Of a stretch of 64,000 nt of DNA, positions 37,348-45,340 are shown piece after piece (the stretch's first letter is position 1; the number at the start of each line of letters is the position of its first letter). Position numbers and translations under genes: made by a program. The stretch spans positions 62,001 to 126,000 of the forward strand of contig SVOY01000001.1 of assembly GCA_015066105.1 (NCBI GenBank). Direction: 5' to 3'. The stretch comes from Oscillospiraceae bacterium (lineage in GTDB: Bacteria > Bacillota > Clostridia > Oscillospirales > Acutalibacteraceae). Under the pieces are notes generated by a model. The model searched no databases and was not told the origin of the DNA. It saw only the letters and a list, made by a program, of their open reading frames with translations.

Positions 37348-38523
37348 TTAATCATCAACAGTAAACTTTGCTGCATAACCTAAACCTGCAAAATAAATGC
37401 TGATAGTTTTTTCTATTTCTTTTATTGTATTTTTTGCAATCATATTTGATTTTGGATAATCCCAGGAATGAATACTATCGACTTCGACAATCCTGGTACC
37501 TTCATTAAGAATTACCGAAAGCCACAATCCTTTGTTTTCCCATTTTACATAGATAAACTCATCTTCTTTGTCAAATATAATCTGTTTGTGCTCCATTTTT
37601 TCAAAACGCTTGCGTCGTCCTTTTTCGTCGCCGACAACTTCTTTTTTAGTGTTTTTCCAAAAAGTCCACAAACTATCATCAAGGGAATTATCAAGTTCAA
37701 CATTAATAAAATGATTGTTATTTTCTAAAGAAGGTTTACCTCCAAAAATGGTTTTACATATAAATTTTATTCCTATATTGATAGCATGATGTCCCAAACC
37801 AAGCTCAGGAAACTTCATACTGTTGAAAGAACAAAGCTTTCTTTCGAGGTCGATAACACAAGGCAGATAACAATCATCTATTTCATCCCCATTTTGTTTG
37901 CAAAGGGTATCGTACATATCAGAACGAAATTTTTCTTCAATAGTTTGTGCAAAAATGAAAACAACAGTAATTCGCTTCAACGGTGCTTTTTTCTGTTCTT
38001 TGTCTAAAAATAAAGGCTTTTTTGTTCCGATAAGTGATTTGGAGTTTCTCTTTGTTGAATTGAAGATTTTCGAGTATAATTCTTTGTCCAAACGTTCAAC
38101 TTGATAAGTTGTAACAACTTTTTCGGTGCCTTTAGAATAAATTTCCCACGATGTTTTGAATTTATATTTTAACATATCCGGTTGCGGATAAATGGGCTGC
38201 ACTTCACAAGATTTTCCGAAGCGAGAAATCTTGTGAAGGATCTTCGTTGTGCTATAATTATCGGGCAAATCAAAATCTGTTCTAGCATTCCTAAAACAGT
38301 TAATAAAAGCCAGCATAGCATCCATAGTCATAAGTGTTACAAAGTTTTTAACCATATAAATTAAAAGTGCAACAACAAGTGCAAAAGAAATTAAGATTTT
38401 TACATCTTCTGATATAAAAGGAATTAAACACAAAGGTATAATCGGAAAAAGAAAACCACCGATAACTACAATATATATTAGTATTCTGCATAATAGGGCA
38501 TTTTTAATTTTAGGATATTTCAT
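37348..38523 (-). CDS. Uncharacterised membrane-anchored protein (two N-terminal TM segments)
   Basis: 391 aa, AGGAGG RBS, consensus promoter upstream; AT-rich relative to neighbours; no family recognised. Confidence 0.75.
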   Translation of the reverse strand: MKYPKIKNALLCRILIYIVVIGGFLFPIIPLCLIPFISEDVKILISFALVVALLIYMVKNFVTLMTMDAMLAFINCFRNARTDFDLPDNYSTTKILHKISRFGKSCEVQPIYPQPDMLKYKFKTSWEIYSKGTEKVVTTYQVERLDKELYSKIFNSTKRNSKSLIGTKKPLFLDKEQKKAPLKRITVVFIFAQTIEEKFRSDMYDTLCKQNGDEIDDCYLPCVIDLERKLCSFNSMKFPELGLGHHAINIGIKFICKTIFGGKPSLENNNHFINVELDNSLDDSLWTFWKNTKKEVVGDEKGRRKRFEKMEHKQIIFDKEDEFIYVKWENKGLWLSVILNEGTRIVEVDSIHSWDYPKSNMIAKNTIKEIEKTISIYFAGLGYAAKFTVDD

Positions 38524-38555
38524 AATGTAACCTCCTAACGTTTTCTTATGATAAA

Positions 38556-38584
38556 ATTATAGCATAGCAACAATACAATGTCAA
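38556..38584 (-). promoter_or_regulatory. Consensus sigma-A promoter for the 37348-38523 gene
   Basis: Minus strand TTGACA-17 nt-TATAAT. Confidence 0.8.
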
Positions 38585-38593
38585 AGAAACACA

Positions 38594-38640
38594 AAAAATC
38601 CGAACCCTTTTCCTATTGGGAAAATTTGGTTCGGATTTTT
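38594..38640 (-). terminator. Terminator downstream of tRNA-Leu
   Basis: AAATCCGAACC...TTTTCC/GGAAAA...GGTTCGGATTTTT inverted repeat. Confidence 0.75.
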
Positions 38641-38646
38641 CTGGTT

Positions 38647-38733
38647 TGGTGCCGGTGGCGGGGGTCGAACCCGCACGGTATCGCTACCAACGGATTTTGA
38701 GTCCGCCTCGTCTGCCAATTCCAACACACCGGC
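38647..38733 (-). tRNA. tRNA-Leu (anticodon CAA)
   Basis: Minus strand GCCGGTG...CTCAAAA anticodon loop...long variable arm...GGTTCGACCCC...CACCGGCACCA; 87 nt with encoded CCA. Confidence 0.93.
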
Positions 38734-38835
38734 ATTTGATTTGCTTTTGAATTATATACTATATATCGGTTATTGTCAAGAGCAAGCACAGGAAACTTAT
38801 GCTGAAAATTAACATATTTTTATTGTTAAAACTTA

Positions 38836-38864
38836 TTGACAAGGCCTTGTCCTTGTGCTATACT
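38836..38864 (+). promoter_or_regulatory. Sigma-A type promoter of leader/ncRNA
   Basis: TTGACA-17 nt-TATACT with extended -10 TG. Confidence 0.75.
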
Positions 38865-38870
38865 ATCGCA

Positions 38871-39014
38871 GATAAATTTACGGAAGGGCAGGGAATCTAC
38901 TATGTGCATCAGGAATGTGGCTTGTGCAAAGGTTATTACTCCCTTCTGCTTTTTCAACCGTAATATTTCTGTTTTTGCTTTCGGCGGGTAACTTTTTCGT
39001 TACCCGTTATTTTT
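38871..39014 (+). ncRNA. Candidate structured RNA (stand-alone ncRNA or argF leader) with terminator and 29-codon uORF
   Basis: Promoter, paired elements TTACGG/CCGTAA and GGAAGGG/CCCTTCT, terminator CGGGTAAC TTTTTC GTTACCCG with T-run. Confidence 0.5.
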
Positions 39015-39048
39015 TTATAAATTTAAGCTAATATTTATTCCGAAAATC

Positions 39049-39077
39049 TTTACTTTTAAAATATTGAAGTGTATAAT
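39049..39077 (+). promoter_or_regulatory. Probable argF promoter
   Basis: TTTACT-17 nt-TATAAT. Confidence 0.6.
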
Positions 39078-39126
39078 AATAAGATGAATAATAGGGTCCC
39101 TGCGGGACGGAAAGAAGGCAGTTAAA

Positions 39127-40035
39127 ATGAAACACTTATTAAAGCTTCTCGACTGGTCACCGGAAGAGATTAAAGATACACTTGACCTTGCTGACAGACT
39201 CAAGACAGAGAAGAAGGCAGGCATAAAGCACCACATTCTTGAGGGCAAAACTCTCGGTATGATTTTTCAGAAGTCATCAACAAGAACAAGAGTTTCCTTC
39301 GAGGTAGGTATGTACGACCTCGGCGGTACGCCTCTTTTCCTTTCCTCAAAGGATTTGCAGATAGGCAGAGGTGAGCCCGTTCAGGATACGGCAAGAGTTC
39401 TTTCACGCTTCCTTGACGGTATTATGATAAGAACCTTTGACCAGCAGGAGGTTGAGGACCTTGCAACATACGGCTCAATCCCCATCATCAACGGCCTTAC
39501 CGATTTCTGCCATCCCTGCCAGGTGCTTGCAGACCTTCAGACAATCCGCGAGTATAAGGGCAAGGATATAGAGGGCCTTAAGCTCTGCTACATCGGTGAC
39601 GGCAACAATATGGCAAACAGCCTTATCGTCGGCTGCATCAAAATGGGCATGAAGGTAGCAATAGCCTGCCCCAAGGGCTACGAGCCCGATGAAGCAATCG
39701 TTGCCTGGGCAAAGGAAAACGGCGACCTTCTCGTTACCGAGGATATCCTCGAGGCCTGCAAGGGCGCAGACGTGCTTTACACCGACGTATGGGCATCAAT
39801 GGGTCAGGAAAGCGAAGCCAAGAAGAGACAGAGAATCTTCAAGGATTATCAGATAAACGACGCGGCTGTAAAGGCTTCAAACAAGGGCGTTATGGTGCTT
39901 CACTGCCTTCCCGCTCACAGAGGCGAGGAGATTACCGAAGAGGTGCTTGAGGCTCACGCAGCAGAAATCTTTGACGAGGCTGAAAACAGACTTCACGCTC
40001 AGAAGGCAGTTCTCGTAAAATGCTTTACAGAATAA
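39127..40035 (+). CDS. argF: Ornithine carbamoyltransferase
   Basis: SSTRTRVSFE, DFCHPCQVLADLQT, DVWASMGQE, HCLPAHRGEEI. Confidence 0.95.
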   Translation: MKHLLKLLDWSPEEIKDTLDLADRLKTEKKAGIKHHILEGKTLGMIFQKSSTRTRVSFEVGMYDLGGTPLFLSSKDLQIGRGEPVQDTARVLSRFLDGIMIRTFDQQEVEDLATYGSIPIINGLTDFCHPCQVLADLQTIREYKGKDIEGLKLCYIGDGNNMANSLIVGCIKMGMKVAIACPKGYEPDEAIVAWAKENGDLLVTEDILEACKGADVLYTDVWASMGQESEAKKRQRIFKDYQINDAAVKASNKGVMVLHCLPAHRGEEITEEVLEAHAAEIFDEAENRLHAQKAVLVKCFTE

Positions 40036-40098
40036 ACTGTGTCAATCAAAAATAAGGAAAGGAAGAGTCACGGTTAATCCGTGAACAAGGACAACTAA

Positions 40099-41151
40099 AT
40101 GAAAAAACGTTATCTCGTTCTTCAGGACGGCACGGCTTTTGAGGGCTATGCCTTCGGTGCCGATAAGGTAAGCATCGGTGAGCTTGTATTTTCAACGGGA
40201 ATGGTAGGTTATATCGAAACCCTTACAGACCCCTGCTACTACGGACAGATTGTAATGCAGACCTTCCCCATGGTAGGCAATTACGGTATTATTGAATCTG
40301 ATTTTATCGGTGAGCCCCACCTCAAGGGCTATGTTGTAAGAGAGCATTGCAAGGCTCCCTCAAACTTCAGATGTGAATACGACCTTGACACCTTCCTTAA
40401 AAACAACGGTATTCCCGGTATTTACGGTATTGATACCCGTGAGGTTACAAACATCATCAGAGATAAGGGCGTAATGAATGCCGTAATCTGCGATGAAATT
40501 CCCGCTTCCCTTGACGAGGTTAAGGCATTTGAAATCAAGGATGCCCTTAAAAACACCTGCGCAAAGGAAAAAAGCGAATACATTCCCGAGGGCGAATACA
40601 AAAAGCACATTGCCGTGCTTGACCTTGGCTCAAGCAAATATATTGAGCAGAGCCTTCTTGAAAAGGGCTATAAGGTAACGCTTCTTCCTCACACCGCTTC
40701 GGCTGATGAAATTCTTTCACTTTCGGCTGACGGTCTCATCCTCACCGAGGGTGCAGGCGACCCGAGAGAAAACGAGGGCGTTATTGCAACGGTCAGGGCC
40801 GTTTTCGGCAAAATCCCCATGCTCGGCATAGGCCTCGGACATCAGCTTATGGCTCTTGCAAGGGGCGGTAAGGTTGAAAAGCTTCTTTACGGTCACCACG
40901 GCGCAAATCAGCCTGCAAACATTGTGGGCGGTGCAAGAACGCTCATCACAACACAGAATCATAACTTTGTTGTGGTTGACGGCACGGCCGAGGGTGCAGT
41001 GTTAACACACAAAAATCTTAATGACGGCACAGTTGAAGGCCTTAAGTATGAAAAGGATTACGCCTTCTCCCTTCAGTTTGAGCCCTCAGACGACGTTATA
41101 ACAGAAGATTTTGTAAAGGAAATGGAGGAGTTTGCAAATGCCGTTAAATAA
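40099..41151 (+). CDS. carA: Carbamoyl-phosphate synthase small subunit homologue, glutaminase catalytic residues substituted
   Basis: Full-length CarA architecture (LVLQDGTAFEGYAFG..., TQNHNFVVV, NLNDGTVEGL) but GIGLGHQ and QFEPS in place of GICLGHQ and QYHPE. Confidence 0.9.
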   Translation: MKKRYLVLQDGTAFEGYAFGADKVSIGELVFSTGMVGYIETLTDPCYYGQIVMQTFPMVGNYGIIESDFIGEPHLKGYVVREHCKAPSNFRCEYDLDTFLKNNGIPGIYGIDTREVTNIIRDKGVMNAVICDEIPASLDEVKAFEIKDALKNTCAKEKSEYIPEGEYKKHIAVLDLGSSKYIEQSLLEKGYKVTLLPHTASADEILSLSADGLILTEGAGDPRENEGVIATVRAVFGKIPMLGIGLGHQLMALARGGKVEKLLYGHHGANQPANIVGGARTLITTQNHNFVVVDGTAEGAVLTHKNLNDGTVEGLKYEKDYAFSLQFEPSDDVITEDFVKEMEEFANAVK

Positions 41152-44100
41152 GGATATCAAAAAGGTTCTCGTTATCGGTTCGGGCCCTATCGTTATCGGT
41201 CAGGCCGCAGAATTTGACTATGCAGGTGCACAGGCCTGCCGCGTGCTCAAGCAGGCAGGCGTAAACGTTGTGCTTGTCAACTCCAACCCTGCAACAATTA
41301 TGACAGATAAGGCTCTTGCAGATGAAATCTATCTTGAGCCCCTTACAACAGAAACAGTAAAAAGAATCATCAAGCTTGAAAAGCCCGACTCACTTCTTGC
41401 AGGTCTCGGCGGCCAGGTGGGTCTTACACTTGCAATGCAGCTTTCAAAGGAAGGCTTTCTTGAAAAGCAGGGCGTAAAGCTTATCGGTACAGATGTTGAG
41501 GCTATTGACAAGGCAGAGGACAGACAGCTTTTCCGTGACACAATGGAATCAATCGGTCAGCCCTGCATTCCCTCGGATATTGCAAATGACATTGAATATT
41601 CCGTTGAAATTGCCAACAGAATAGGCTACCCCGTAATCATCCGTCCCGCATTCACCCTCGGCGGTGCAGGCGGCGGCGTTGCATACAATGAAGAGGAGCT
41701 TCGCCTTTTTGCAAAAACCGGCCTTGACGCTTCTCCCATCACACAGATTCTTGTTGAACGCTACATCAAGGGCTGGAAGGAAATTGAGTTTGAAACAATG
41801 CGCGACAGTGCAGGCAATGCAATCGCAATCTGCTCAATGGAAAACTTTGACCCCGTTGGTGTTCACACCGGCGACAGTATTGTTGTTGCTCCCGCACTTA
41901 CCCTTTCAACAAAGGAATATTCAATGCTCCGTCAGGCAGCACTTGATATCGTAAGTGCTCTTAAGATTGTCGGCGGCTGTAACTGTCAGTTTGCCCTTAA
42001 TCCCGAAACCTTTGAGTATGCCGTTATCGAGGTTAACCCCCGTGTTTCCCGTTCCTCGGCTCTTGCAAGTAAGGCTTCAGGCTATCCCATTGCAAAAATG
42101 ACAACAAAGCTTGCACTGGGCTACACTCTTGACGAAATCAAGAATGATATCACCGGAAAAACCTGTGCTTGCTTTGAGCCCACACTTGACTATGTTGTTG
42201 TCAAGTTCCCCAAGTGGCCCTTTGATAAGTTTGTCGGCTCATCAAGAAAGCTCGGCACACAGATGAAGGCAACCGGTGAGGTTATGTCAATCGGACAGAG
42301 CTTTGAAGAAGCTATTATGAAGGCTGTAAGAGGTGCTGAAATCAGCCTCGACTCCCTTAATGCCGAGCCCGTGAACGGCAAGGATATCCTTGAAAGACTT
42401 GACGATTGCGACGACAGAAGAATTTTCACCGTGTTTGAAGCAATCAAAAAGGGCATTTCAACAGAAAAAATACACGAAATCACCGCCATTGACGAGTGGT
42501 TTATCGAAAAATTACGCAACCTTGCAGATTTTGAAAACGAAATCAGCGGCAAGGAAATCACCGAAGAGCAGTACCTCAGAGCAAAGAAGCTCGGCTACAC
42601 CGACAAGACTCTCAGAAAGTTCTGCTCCTTCCCCGAAGCCTTCCACAAGGAGGCCTCCTATAAAATGGTTGACACCTGCGCCGCAGAATTCTCTGCAACC
42701 ACACCTTACTTCTATTCCTCCTATGATAAGGCCTGCGAATCAAGACGATATGAGCGCTCGGGCAAGGATGTTGTAATGGTGCTCGGCTCAGGTCCCATCA
42801 GAATCGGCCAGGGTATCGAGTTCGACTACTCCTCAGTTCACTGCGTATGGACTCTCAAGGAGCTCGGCTATGATGTTGTTATCGTAAACAACAACCCTGA
42901 AACCGTTTCAACGGACTATGACACCGCTGACAGACTCTACTTTGAGCCCCTTTGCGATGAGGACGTTATGAATATCATCAAGGTTGAAAAGCCTGTGGGT
43001 GTTGTTGTTGCCTTCGGCGGACAGACAGCTATCAAGCTTACAAAGTTCCTTGACGATAACGGAATTCAGATTCTCGGCACCTCTCAGGAGGGTATTGATA
43101 CCGCAGAGGACAGAGAAAAGTTTGACGCACTTCTTGAAAGGTTCGGCTTCCTTCGTCCCAAGGGATGCGGCGTAATGACCCTCGACGAAGCACTTGAGGC
43201 AGCAAACAGACTCACTTATCCCGTGCTTCTTCGTCCCTCCTATGTTATCGGCGGACAGAATATGCAGATTGTTCACAATGACGTTGAGGTTGAGCGTTAT
43301 ATGAAGAAAATCCTTTCAACAGGCATTGAAAACCCCGTGCTTGTTGATAAGTATATGAGCGGCACCGAAATTGAGGTTGACGTAATCTCCGACGGTAAGG
43401 ATGTTCTTATCCCCGGTATTATGCAGCACATTGAGCGCGCAGGTGTTCACTCGGGTGACTCCATTGCAGTTTATCCTCCCTATTCACTTACGGATAAGAT
43501 GACGGAAACCGTTGTTGACTGCTCAGAAAAGCTTGCCCTTGCACTCGGCACAAAGGGTCTTGTTAACATCCAGTACCTCATTTACGAAAATCAGCTTTAC
43601 ATCATTGAGGTTAACCCCAGAGCTTCAAGAACAATCCCTTACATCAGTAAGGTTACAAACGTGCCTATGGTTGACCTTGCAACAAAGGTTATGACGGGCA
43701 CACCGCTTAAGGATTTGGGCTACGGCACCGGCCTTTACGAGGCACCTCCTTACTTTGCCGCAAAGGCTCCCGTTTTCTCCTTTGAAAAGCTTAACGATGT
43801 AAACAGCTATCTCGGACCCGAAATGAAGTCAACCGGTGAGGTTCTCGGCATCGGCAAAACTCTTAACGAGTCACTTTTCAAGGCTCTCACCGCTTCGGGC
43901 ATCAAAATCAATCCCGGCAACGAGACCGGTGAGCTCGGCGTGCTTCTGAGCGTTGATGAGCACGACCTTGACGAAATCGTTTCCCTTGCAAAGAAGCTTC
44001 AGGACCTCGGCGTAAATATTTACGCTACAAAGGAAACTGCAAGAGCTATTGTAAACCTCGGTATCAATGTTACCTACATCAAGGGTATCAGAGAAAACGA

Positions 44101-45172
44101 TTACTGCTTCAAGCTTCTTGAAAGCGGAAAGATTAACTTCATCGTTTATACAGGTGCTCTCTTTGATGACACCATGGATAACTACATTGCCCTTCACAGA
44201 AAGGCACTTCAGCTCGGTATTGCATGCTTCACTTCACTTGATACAGCAAATGCAATGCTCGACATTATGGCAAGTAACTATACCCAGCTTAATACAGAGC
44301 TTATTGACATCAACAATATGCGTTCCACAAAGAATGTGTTCAAGTTCTCAAAGATGCACGGTACAGGCAACGACTATATCTTCATCGATAACAGAAACGG
44401 TGAAATTTCCTGTCCCGAGTCACTTTGTATCAACTTCTGTGAAAGACACTACGGTATCGGCGGCTACGGTATTGTTCTTATTGAAAATTCCGATATCGCA
44501 GATGCAAAAATGAGAATTTTCAACCGTGACGGCAGTGAGGGTAAAATGGCAGGTAACGCCATCCGCTGTGTTGCAAAGTTCCTTTACGATAAGGGCATTG
44601 TTGAAAAAGAGGAAATGACAATCGAAACGGGTGCGGGCATCAAGTCTGTAAAGGTTTATGTTTCAAACAAGCGTGTAACCGCCGTTGAGGTTTATATGGG
44701 TAAGCCCGATTTCAGCGCAAGGAATCTTCCCTGCACCCTTGATGAAGATGAGATTATCGACTATCCCATCACAATCGGTGCTTCAAGCTACAACATTACC
44801 TGCGTAAATGTAGGTAACCCCCATTGCGTTGTATTCAAAAAGGATATCGATACCCTCAACCTTGACAAAATCGGCCCCGGCTTTGAATATGCCGATATCT
44901 TCCCCGAAAGAATCAACACCGAGTTTGTAAGAATTGTCAACCGCCACACAATCAAAATGCGCGCCTATGAAAGAGGCAACGGCGAAACCTATGCCTGCGG
45001 TACGGGTGCCTGTGCGGCTGTTGTTGCGGCTGTTGAAAACGGCTTCTGCGATAAGGGTGAGGAAATTACCGTTAAGCTTAAGGGCGGTGACCTTGCCGTA
45101 ACCTATAACGATGACGGCATCTACCTTACAGGTAACGCAGTGCTTATTTACGAGGGCGAAGCAGAATACTAA
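41138..45172 (+). CDS. carB: Carbamoyl-phosphate synthase large subunit fused to C-terminal DapF (diaminopimelate epimerase)-like domain
   Basis: Two ATP-grasp halves (GSGPIVIGQAAEFDYAG..., GSGPIRIGQGIEFDYSS...), MGS-like domain ending ELIDINNMR, then FKFSKMHGTGNDYIFID...NRDGSEGKMAGNAIRC...ERGNGETYACGTGACAA in the same frame. Confidence 0.93.
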   Translation: MPLNKDIKKVLVIGSGPIVIGQAAEFDYAGAQACRVLKQAGVNVVLVNSNPATIMTDKALADEIYLEPLTTETVKRIIKLEKPDSLLAGLGGQVGLTLAMQLSKEGFLEKQGVKLIGTDVEAIDKAEDRQLFRDTMESIGQPCIPSDIANDIEYSVEIANRIGYPVIIRPAFTLGGAGGGVAYNEEELRLFAKTGLDASPITQILVERYIKGWKEIEFETMRDSAGNAIAICSMENFDPVGVHTGDSIVVAPALTLSTKEYSMLRQAALDIVSALKIVGGCNCQFALNPETFEYAVIEVNPRVSRSSALASKASGYPIAKMTTKLALGYTLDEIKNDITGKTCACFEPTLDYVVVKFPKWPFDKFVGSSRKLGTQMKATGEVMSIGQSFEEAIMKAVRGAEISLDSLNAEPVNGKDILERLDDCDDRRIFTVFEAIKKGISTEKIHEITAIDEWFIEKLRNLADFENEISGKEITEEQYLRAKKLGYTDKTLRKFCSFPEAFHKEASYKMVDTCAAEFSATTPYFYSSYDKACESRRYERSGKDVVMVLGSGPIRIGQGIEFDYSSVHCVWTLKELGYDVVIVNNNPETVSTDYDTADRLYFEPLCDEDVMNIIKVEKPVGVVVAFGGQTAIKLTKFLDDNGIQILGTSQEGIDTAEDREKFDALLERFGFLRPKGCGVMTLDEALEAANRLTYPVLLRPSYVIGGQNMQIVHNDVEVERYMKKILSTGIENPVLVDKYMSGTEIEVDVISDGKDVLIPGIMQHIERAGVHSGDSIAVYPPYSLTDKMTETVVDCSEKLALALGTKGLVNIQYLIYENQLYIIEVNPRASRTIPYISKVTNVPMVDLATKVMTGTPLKDLGYGTGLYEAPPYFAAKAPVFSFEKLNDVNSYLGPEMKSTGEVLGIGKTLNESLFKALTASGIKINPGNETGELGVLLSVDEHDLDEIVSLAKKLQDLGVNIYATKETARAIVNLGINVTYIKGIRENDYCFKLLESGKINFIVYTGALFDDTMDNYIALHRKALQLGIACFTSLDTANAMLDIMASNYTQLNTELIDINNMRSTKNVFKFSKMHGTGNDYIFIDNRNGEISCPESLCINFCERHYGIGGYGIVLIENSDIADAKMRIFNRDGSEGKMAGNAIRCVAKFLYDKGIVEKEEMTIETGAGIKSVKVYVSNKRVTAVEVYMGKPDFSARNLPCTLDEDEIIDYPITIGASSYNITCVNVGNPHCVVFKKDIDTLNLDKIGPGFEYADIFPERINTEFVRIVNRHTIKMRAYERGNGETYACGTGACAAVVAAVENGFCDKGEEITVKLKGGDLAVTYNDDGIYLTGNAVLIYEGEAEY

Positions 45173-45213
45173 AAATCTGTCCTATCGGGCGCAGAACAAA
45201 AAGCAAATAAAAT

Positions 45214-45258
45214 AGCAGGTGTTTTCGAAGGCGGATATATTTGAAAACACCTGTTTTC
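45214..45258 (+). terminator. Probable terminator after carB-dapF
   Basis: CAGGTGTTTTC...GAAAACACCTGTTTTC. Confidence 0.65.
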
Positions 45259-45301
45259 TTCGGTCGGCAGCAGCTTGCTTTTTGGAGCCTGCCTGCTGAC
45301 T

Positions 45302-45328
45302 GCTCTACAACTCGGCCCTCGGCCCTTA
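45302..45328 (-). repeat. Short heptanucleotide repeat (RAGGGCC)n
   Basis: Minus strand AAGGGCC GAGGGCC GAGTTGT. Confidence 0.5.
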
Positions 45329-45340
45329 AAGAGGTGTAAA

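Noticed and set aside
38647-38733. Integrative element inserted at tRNA-Leu
   Set aside because: No integrase and no duplicated tRNA 3' end found nearby; only one orphan gene lies on that side.
41132-41151. carA/carB overlap as a frameshift or programmed fusion
   Set aside because: A short ORF overlap with ATG 41138 for carB is typical translational coupling.
45275-45340. N-terminal extension of the MFS ORF from 45275
   Set aside because: Overlaps the heptad repeat region; ATG 45341 has a proper RBS and starts a normal first TM helix.
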